8,431 nucleotides of DNA from Candidatus Saccharimonadota bacterium (GTDB taxonomy: Bacteria; Patescibacteriota; Saccharimonadia; Saccharimonadales; Saccharimonadaceae). A program made the translations under genes and the position numbers. The number at the start of each line of letters is the position of its first letter. Within the stretch, counting starts at the first letter, position 1. Positions 6,361 to 8,431 of the stretch are shown in pieces. The stretch spans positions 1-8,431 of the forward strand of contig JAQGGY010000031.1 in assembly GCA_028289095.1 (NCBI GenBank). Direction: 5' to 3'. The notes beneath the pieces were generated by a model that was given only the letters and a program-made list of their open reading frames with translations, was not told the origin of the DNA and searched no databases.

Positions 6361-7111
6361 GCTCAATCACCTCCTTGGTGACCGCTTTGTATGCGCGTGC
6401 ACCCTTAGAAAACTTGTCATACACCCCCACTGGCAAACCGTGGCTTGGCGCCTCGGCTAAACGAATATTACGCGGAATGACCGACTTGAAGACCTTACCT
6501 GGGAAGTGTTTTTTGATCTCTTCGTACACCTGACCGCTCAGTGTGGTGCGTCCATCAACCATTGTCGGTAAAACGCCGATCAAATCTAGCGTCGGGTTCA
6601 TGTTTTTACGGATCAGTTTCATCGTTTCCAGCAGTTGCCCTAGGCCTTCTAGCGCATAAAACTCTGCCTGAACAGGAAGCAGCACGTAACGAGCGGCAAT
6701 CAACCCGTTCACCGTTAGCAGACTAAGGCTTGGTGGACTGTCAATAATAACAAAGTCATAATTAGGCGTGGTATCGATGGCGTTCTTCAAGCGGGTAAAC
6801 CGACGATTAGCCTGCGCCAGTTCTACTTCAGTGTTCGCCAGGTGCGACACTGCAGGAGCAAGAAACAAATTTTTGTGTTCAGTGGGAATAATAATCTCGG
6901 CCAGAGTTTTTGATTCAAGAATAACGTCTGTCATCGTTCCGTCAAGCGCCTGCTTATCGACACCCAAACCGCTCGATGCGTTGCCTTGTGGATCAAAATC
7001 AACCAGCAACGTCTTTTTACCCATCTTTGCAAGGTAATACGCGATGTTAACGGCACTGGTCGTCTTGCCGACGCCGCCTTTTTGGTTTGTCACTGATATG
7101 ACTGTGGTCAC
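6350..7111 (-). CDS. parA: chromosome-partitioning ATPase ParA (Soj-like)
   Basis: ParA is a deviant Walker ATPase that binds DNA non-specifically as an ATP dimer and is released by ParB, producing the gradient that separates origins. From GTG7111 the protein is 253 aa and begins VTTVISVTNQKGGVGKTT, the normal ParA opening. The deviant Walker A is KGGVGKTT (11-18, signature Lys11), Walker A' is LLVDFDPQGN (35-44), and Walker B is FVIIDSPPS (120-128). The C-terminal stretch IPRNIRLAEAPSHGLPV is also typical. An upstream in-frame GTG at 7138 would add nine residues, but it lies between the promoter -10 and the expected transcription start, so it is unlikely to be used. An AGAGAGGG ribosome-binding stretch precedes GTG7111 by about 10 nt. 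It is first in a two-gene operon with parB; the short length with no N-terminal extension indicates the chromosomal type. Confidence 0.96.
   Translation of the reverse strand: MTTVISVTNQKGGVGKTTSAVNIAYYLAKMGKKTLLVDFDPQGNASSGLGVDKQALDGTMTDVILESKTLAEIIIPTEHKNLFLAPAVSHLANTEVELAQANRRFTRLKNAIDTTPNYDFVIIDSPPSLSLLTVNGLIAARYVLLPVQAEFYALEGLGQLLETMKLIRKNMNPTLDLIGVLPTMVDGRTTLSGQVYEEIKKHFPGKVFKSVIPRNIRLAEAPSHGLPVGVYDKFSKGARAYKAVTKEVIERVG
6366..6376 (-). promoter_or_regulatory. extended ribosome-binding site of parB inside the parA coding sequence
   Basis: On the - strand AAGGAGGTGAT matches, over 11 bases, the complement of the 16S rRNA 3' end as it is commonly found in bacteria. It lies in the last codons of parA (Lys-Glu-Val-Ile) and places GGAGG 9 nt before GTG6360. 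That spacing is the reason for preferring GTG6360 over TTG6366 as the parB start. Confidence 0.85.
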
Positions 7112-7139
7112 TGTGTATTTTCCCTCTCTCTTTTGCACT

Positions 7140-7148
7140 ATTATAGCA
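7140..7148 (-). promoter_or_regulatory. extended -10 promoter of parAB
   Basis: TGCTATAAT on the - strand is a consensus extended -10 element. No clear -35 is present at 16-18 nt upstream, which is common for this promoter type. Transcription would start near 7133, giving a leader of about 22 nt that includes the AGAGAGGG ribosome-binding stretch before GTG7111. Confidence 0.7.
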
Positions 7149-7173
7149 TGAGCGCCACGACAGTCCCATATCT

Positions 7174-7209
7174 AAAAAATCCCCGCTTTATTTAAAGCGG
7201 GGATTTTTT
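7174..7209. terminator. bidirectional intrinsic terminator downstream of rplU
   Basis: A perfect 16-bp inverted repeat (7174-7189 with 7194-7209) has a GC-rich core TCCCCGC/GCGGGGA, a 4-nt loop, and A6/T6 outer arms that become U-runs on either strand. It begins 5 nt after the rplU stop and insulates parAB from rplU transcription. Confidence 0.95.
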
Positions 7210-7214
7210 ATTAG

Positions 7215-7523
7215 CTACTTGATTGAAGTGATTTCAACCTTGCTGTATTTTTGGCGGTGGCCCATTTCTTTGTGGACGCGCTTTTTCGCTTTGTAGCGGA
7301 TAATGCGGATCTTTTCGCCTTTGACTAGTTCGTCAACGACTTTCGCGGTAACGGTCACTCCTTTTACAGTTGGCGTGCCGATAGTGGTTTTGTCACCATC
7401 AATAACCAACAGTGCATCAAGCGTGAGCTCTTTTGTGCCTTCCTGGAGGAGGTCCACCAGTAGGGTCTCTTTTTCAGCGACAATAAATTGTTTGCCACCG
7501 ATCTTAACGACTGCTTTTGTCAT
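7215..7523 (-). CDS. rplU: 50S ribosomal protein L21
   Basis: L21 is a large-subunit protein that binds 23S rRNA. The 102-residue product starts MTKAVVKIGGKQFIV, the typical L21 opening, and contains the conserved KIRIIRYKAKKRVHKEMGHRQ region near the C-terminus, close to the family signature with its basic Lys/Arg/His cluster. ATG7523 is chosen because AAAGGAA lies about 6 nt upstream and the protein then begins at the usual place. An in-frame start at 7547 would add eight atypical residues and skip the ribosome-binding site. It has its own promoter and ends directly at a terminator. It therefore forms a single-gene unit without the rpmA (L27) gene that often follows rplU in other bacteria. 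Confidence 0.96.
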   Translation of the reverse strand: MTKAVVKIGGKQFIVAEKETLLVDLLQEGTKELTLDALLVIDGDKTTIGTPTVKGVTVTAKVVDELVKGEKIRIIRYKAKKRVHKEMGHRQKYSKVEITSIK

Positions 7524-7557
7524 ATGATTCCTTTTATTATTAATCAATCAGTTGTCA

Positions 7558-7586
7558 ATTGTAACAGATTGTCCCCGTTTGGACAA
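7558..7586 (-). promoter_or_regulatory. rplU promoter with palindrome over the -35
   Basis: On the - strand TTGTCC and TACAAT are separated by exactly 17 nt, and the -10 is preceded by TGT, giving an extended -10. Transcription would start near 7551 and leave a leader of about 28 nt with an AAAGGAA ribosome-binding site. The -35 hexamer is one arm of the inverted repeat TTGTCC-N6-GGACAA (7569-7586). Confidence 0.7.
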
Positions 7587-7604
7587 GGGGTTAGAAATGA
7601 AATT

Positions 7605-7650
7605 GAGTCCGTCCTATAAAGGAGCGAACTCAACTTCATAGGACGGACTC
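7605..7650 (-). terminator. long hairpin after the unrecognised two-gene unit; probable terminator
   Basis: A perfect 13-bp inverted repeat (7605-7617 with 7638-7650, arms GAGTCCGTCCTAT/ATAGGACGGACTC) encloses 20 nt that fold further: AAG/CTT (7619-7621 with 7634-7636), a 2-nt bulge, and GAG/CTC capped by a tetraloop (7625-7628). On the - strand the tetraloop is UUCG and position 7637/7618 forms a G-U wobble, so the - strand RNA pairs better than the + strand RNA, where that position is A-C. It begins 3 nt after the stop of the gene ending at 7654 and lies upstream of the rplU promoter. The T5 run, however, follows on the + strand, and the - strand tail is only AATTTCATTTC. Confidence 0.65.
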
Positions 7651-7653
7651 TTT

Positions 7654-8028
7654 TTAGAGCTCGTCGCTCGGTGGTTTTACCAGACTTGTGCGCCACGTTT
7701 CGATCCGATCAATCAAGAACTGCTCTTCAGCGTTGGCACCGCGTTGCTCCAGCAATACGGCAACCTGATCAAGATCACTGTTCTTTGCCGCGGCGGCAAT
7801 GGCCGAGTCGGTCACGTTGAGACGCTTCAGGTCTTGCTGGATCGTCTGGCTCATCATGTCAGGGTATTTCATGATTTTCCTATCTGGTTGACATTGCGAT
7901 GGTACATTTTCCGGATCAGTGACGATTGTACGCCACCTTTCAAGCCATACTCGGAACTCTGGGTCGGCGACTGCCAGATGCAAGAATGCATCAAGCGGAC
8001 TCACTTCTGGCTGATCTGTACTCATCAT
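7654..8028 (-). CDS. hypothetical protein, small, acidic and helical
   Basis: I do not recognise this 124-residue protein. It has no signal peptide or membrane segment, is rich in Asp, Glu, Gln and Trp, and looks largely helical. The N-terminal part (about 10-38) contains DAFLHLAVADPEFRVWLERW. The C-terminal part (about 58-112) reads as two or three amphipathic helices, including DLDQVAVLLEQRGANAEEQFLIDRI. It has one cysteine (46). It follows the partial gene at 8061 by 32 bp on the same strand, so the two are probably co-transcribed, and it ends 3 nt before a long hairpin. A GTAGGGA ribosome-binding stretch precedes two adjacent ATG codons; the second (8025) has slightly better spacing, the first is listed. 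The ribosome-binding site and operon position support a real gene, but function cannot be inferred. Confidence 0.75.
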   Translation of the reverse strand: MMSTDQPEVSPLDAFLHLAVADPEFRVWLERWRTIVTDPENVPSQCQPDRKIMKYPDMMSQTIQQDLKRLNVTDSAIAAAAKNSDLDQVAVLLEQRGANAEEQFLIDRIETWRTSLVKPPSDEL

Positions 8029-8060
8029 TCCCTACTTTAGGTTGGGTTCAACACTCGTAA

Positions 8061-8431
8061 TTACTGCTCGATACGTCCTAGCGCCCGTAGATCAAGGTGA
8101 GCTTCGCCGCCATGCTGCATCTTACTGCTATGGCGATCATTCCGCTCCTCTTCATCCTCGTCGCGAGAATTGGATGGATTAAGGATATGTGGTAGTTTGT
8201 TATCGATAAACTCCAGCAATTGTGCTGCCTTTACCGCATCCCATGGCGATTGTTCGGCATTCGCCGACAGTATTTCTATCTGCTTCAGAACATCCTTTTG
8301 GCTAAACTTCTCCTGCTGGGCAAGCTCGTTCATCGTGACATCGATAAAGCGAGCCTTTTGAATGTGCGTTTTGATCAACGCTTCCGGAGTCAGTTCGAAC
8401 AATGGAAAGCCTCGCTCTCGTCTGTAGGTAC
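8061..8431 (-). CDS. hypothetical protein, C-terminal part (runs off the right edge)
   Basis: The frame ending with TAA at 8061-8063 is open to the end of the window, so about 122 C-terminal residues are visible and the start lies outside. A TTG at 8402 could act as a start, but the codons before it read TYRRERGFPLFELTP without a break and no ribosome-binding site precedes the TTG, so I treat the gene as partial. The visible part is soluble and helical, with a charged run DEDEEERND about 33 residues from the end, followed by a His/Gly-containing tail (HGGEAHLDLRALGRIEQ). I recognise no family. It is the upstream partner of the hypothetical gene ending at 7654, 32 bp apart on the same strand. 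Confidence 0.7.
   Translation of the reverse strand, partial: TYRRERGFPLFELTPEALIKTHIQKARFIDVTMNELAQQEKFSQKDVLKQIEILSANAEQSPWDAVKAAQLLEFIDNKLPHILNPSNSRDEDEEERNDRHSSKMQHGGEAHLDLRALGRIEQ

Noticed and set aside
5473..7150. A parS site near parAB
   Set aside because: I looked for a palindrome like TGTTTCACGTGAAACA in and around the operon and saw none. parS sites may lie elsewhere, near the origin.
7744..8040. A 98-codon open frame on the + strand
   Set aside because: It is antisense to the hypothetical gene at 7654-8028, which has a ribosome-binding stretch and operon context; the + frame has neither and its composition looks random.
8400..8402. TTG at 8402 as the start of the rightmost gene
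   Set aside because: The frame continues open to the window edge with plausible protein sequence before it, and no ribosome-binding site precedes the TTG, so the gene is better treated as partial.
1..8431. Alternative genetic code (UGA as glycine, as in Gracilibacteria/SR1)
   Set aside because: All genes are complete without in-frame UGA, and conserved glycines in the recognised motifs use GGN codons.

Overview
The window is a gene-dense bacterial chromosome segment with short intergenic gaps; the longest, about 130 bp, lies upstream of rplU. The gene set, moderate GC content, divergent versions of PrmC and LCP, and an otherwise unrecognised membrane protein suggest a member of the Candidate Phyla Radiation, most likely Candidatus Saccharibacteria (TM7). 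That placement is inferred from family resemblance; no rRNA is present to confirm it. Stop codons are TAA and TAG in every gene whose end is visible, and no frame requires UGA to be read through.

Layout. (1) 1-881, + strand: the last codons of a probable prfA (release factor 1), overlapped by prmC (release-factor glutamine methyltransferase). (2) 900-929: hairpin terminator between convergent genes. (3) 945-4716, - strand: a three-gene cell-envelope cluster, transcribed LCP-family protein -> polytopic membrane protein of unknown function -> HtrA-like serine protease with a PDZ domain. (4) 4717-4822: a divergent promoter region. (5) 4823-5422, + strand: signal peptidase I, ending inside a perfect hairpin. 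(6) 5473-7111, - strand: the parA-parB chromosome-partition pair, overlapping and translationally coupled. (7) 7174-7209: strong bidirectional terminator. (8) 7215-7523, - strand: rplU (ribosomal protein L21) with its own promoter. (9) 7605-7650: an unusual long hairpin. (10) 7654-8431, - strand: two unrecognised genes, the first of which runs off the right edge.

Functionally the window joins translation termination (prfA/prmC), envelope biogenesis and quality control (LCP glycopolymer transferase, signal peptidase, HtrA), chromosome partition (parAB) and a ribosomal protein. Four likely promoters share an extended -10 element (TGnTAtAaT-like), and the one for signal peptidase lies so close to the ATG that the mRNA is probably leaderless. 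No mobile element, CRISPR array, tRNA or rRNA was found. The least explained parts are the membrane protein between LCP and HtrA, the two unrecognised genes at the right edge, and the hairpin at 7605-7650.
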